Source: Chloroflexota bacterium (lineage in GTDB: Bacteria; Chloroflexota; Limnocylindria; Limnocylindrales; Limnocylindraceae). Taken from it: DNA of 8,902 bases. Location: positions 1-8,902 of the forward strand of contig DMUR01000029.1 of the NCBI GenBank assembly GCA_003476885.1. Reading direction: 5' to 3'. Every line of letters begins with the position of its first letter. Positions within the stretch are counted from its first letter, which is position 1. Below the pieces are notes generated by a model. It did no database searches. It saw only the letters and a list, made by a program, of their open reading frames with translations, and was not told where the DNA came from. Shown here in pieces: positions 7,871-8,902 of the stretch. A program made the position numbers and the translations under genes.

Positions 7871-8380
7871 TTACGTGCGTCGGCGGCGGCGCGCACTCTC
7901 AGCGGCGAGAAGACTGACGGCAAGCCCGACTGCGCCTGCAATCAAGAGCCACGGGGTCTCTGTGACCGCCCCGACGGACTCTGCGGCGGCGACGTCATCC
8001 GCGGCGCGGCTTTCAAGGGGCTCGGCTCCAGGAAGCTCACTCATGACGGCGGCAGGGTCGCTTCGCACTGCTGACTCTACTGTTGGCTGCAGGGAGGCGA
8101 GCGGTACGCCTGTGACAAGGAGGGCCAGCGAGAGTGCCGCACCAGCGAGTGCCGGGCGCGGTGCGCTCCTGAGCCAGCGTGCGAGCCACGCGATCGGTCC
8201 ACCGTGCTGTCGAGTTGCACGAGCGCTCGCCTCTTCTGCGACGAGTTGCTGGAGCGCCGCCCGGTGGAACGGGTCACGCTGGCGGACCGGCTCCTCGCTG
8301 CGATAGGCAGCCAGGGCTGCCGCCTCAGCAGACTCCACTGATGCGTCATGCGGCGTAGTTGGGCGGCGCTCGTCACTCAT
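7871..8380 (-). CDS. Two-helix membrane protein, candidate anti-sigma partner
   Basis: I do not recognise the family. The 169-residue product has a charged N-terminal region (1-75) without a signal peptide, a hydrophobic helix at about 76-97, an Ala/Glu/Asp-rich loop (98-142), a second helix at about 143-160, and an ARRRRRT end. The positive-inside rule puts both ends in the cytoplasm and the loop outside. It has no cysteine, so it lacks the HxxxCxxC zinc motif of classical ZAS anti-sigma factors. It starts at ATG 8380 inside the sigma gene's end (8-bp overlap ATGAGTGA), which couples the two and suggests that it binds the sigma factor. This is inference from position and topology. That it is a real gene is likely, because of the coupling, the strong Shine-Dalgarno sequence and the coherent membrane topology. 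It could instead be an unrelated small membrane protein. Confidence 0.8.
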   Translation of the reverse strand: MSDERRPTTPHDASVESAEAAALAAYRSEEPVRQRDPFHRAALQQLVAEEASARATRQHGGPIAWLARWLRSAPRPALAGAALSLALLVTGVPLASLQPTVESAVRSDPAAVMSELPGAEPLESRAADDVAAAESVGAVTETPWLLIAGAVGLAVSLLAAESARRRRRT

Positions 8381-8902
8381 CTCTACCCCCTAACGAGCGC
8401 TCGCCGCCCCGGGTTCCCGGCCGCAGGTCTGCGAGAAGGCCCCTCAGCTCCTCGCGGCCACGGCTGATTCGACTCTTTACCGTTCCAAGGGAGCTCCCCG
8501 TAATCTCGGCAATCTCGGCATAGGTGTATCCGTCCACATCAAAGAGGAGGATGGCGGTTCGCCTCTCTTCCGGGATCGCCCTGAGAGCCACACGCAACTG
8601 TGCCGCGAGTTCGCGCCCCTCAGCCACCCCTGCCGGATCACTCGCGCGCCCAGCGGGCAGCTCAGCGGCACCCCTTCGCTCGGCTCCGCCCCCCTCTTCG
8701 TCATGCGTCTGAATCTGGATCGTGGGGTGACGCCGCTCTCGGCGGCCCGCGTCGCGCGCCGCATTTTGAACGATTCGAACGAACCAGCCGCGCAGGTTAC
8801 GAGGCTCCACCCGATCGAGAGCTCGGTAGGCGGAGATCAGCCCCTCCTGCAGCGCATCGTCGGCGCTCGCAGGCTCACCCGTGATCCGAAGTGCCATCCT
8901 CC
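8373..8902 (-). CDS. ECF-type RNA polymerase sigma factor, 5' end cut by the window
   Basis: Sigma factor of the sigma-70 ECF group, which directs RNA polymerase to specific promoters. About 175 codons are visible. The first visible part, RMALRITGEPASADDALQEG, is the middle of region 2 (helices that bind core enzyme and the -10 element), so the Met at 8897 is internal and the true start lies beyond 8902. RNLRGWFVRIVQNAARDAGR completes region 2. A polar linker of about 45 residues follows. Region 4 begins near LRAIPEERRTAILLFDVDGY, and the helix-turn-helix TYAEIAEITGSSLGTVKSRISR reads the -35 element. The C-terminal tail is short and basic, with no extra sensory domain. The gene ends by overlapping the membrane-protein gene by 8 bp, the usual sigma/anti-sigma arrangement. 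The ECF assignment is firm; the subgroup and the target promoters are unknown. Confidence 0.93.
   Translation of the reverse strand, partial: RMALRITGEPASADDALQEGLISAYRALDRVEPRNLRGWFVRIVQNAARDAGRRERRHPTIQIQTHDEEGGGAERRGAAELPAGRASDPAGVAEGRELAAQLRVALRAIPEERRTAILLFDVDGYTYAEIAEITGSSLGTVKSRISRGREELRGLLADLRPGTRGGERSLGGRDE
8385..8392 (-). promoter_or_regulatory. Shine-Dalgarno sequence for the membrane-protein gene
   Basis: The minus strand reads TAGGGGGT, followed by AGAG and then the ATG at 8380. It lies within the final codons of the sigma gene and supports this start and coupled translation. Confidence 0.6.

Noticed and set aside
8895..8897. ATG at 8897 as the sigma factor start
   Set aside because: The protein would begin in the middle of region 2; the frame stays open to the window edge and the missing part of region 2 must lie upstream.

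Overview
The window is an 8.9-kb, high-GC stretch of bacterial chromosome in which every gene lies on the minus strand. Read in the direction of transcription (right to left) the order is: a 5'-truncated ECF-type sigma-70 factor, a small cysteine-free two-helix membrane protein, polA (DNA polymerase I), mutM (formamidopyrimidine-DNA glycosylase), an ABC-F family ATPase, coaE (dephospho-CoA kinase), and uvrB, whose C-terminal part runs off the left edge. No phage, insertion sequence, CRISPR array, tRNA or rRNA was seen.

The organism cannot be named from this window. The order polA-mutM-x-coaE matches the polA-mutM-ytaF-coaE arrangement known from Bacillus subtilis. Here ytaF is replaced by an ABC-F gene and uvrB is added at the end. 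With the high GC, the DNA polymerase I that has lost its proofreading residues, and the sigma/membrane-protein pair, a Chloroflexota-like or other Terrabacteria lineage is my best guess, at low confidence.

The layout is extremely compact. Stop and start codons overlap at sigma/membrane protein (8 bp, ATGAGTGA), polA/mutM (8 bp, ATGCCTGA), mutM/abcF (4 bp, ATGA) and abcF/coaE (4 bp, ATGA). coaE and uvrB probably overlap by about 56 bp. The only gap between genes is 48 bp, between the membrane-protein gene and polA. No terminator or convincing promoter is visible, so the whole set could be one transcript with translational coupling. No stretch of 300 bp or more lacks a gene.

Functionally, polA, mutM and uvrB cover gap-filling synthesis, base-excision repair of oxidised purines and nucleotide-excision repair. 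coaE makes coenzyme A, and the ABC-F protein probably acts on the ribosome. The sigma factor and its partner sit at the head of the set and might control it, but that is inference. The window is mostly ordinary housekeeping DNA. The points worth a second look are the unusual membrane partner of the sigma factor, a clamp-binding-like motif in the PolA linker, the basic tail on MutM, and the divergent CoaE.
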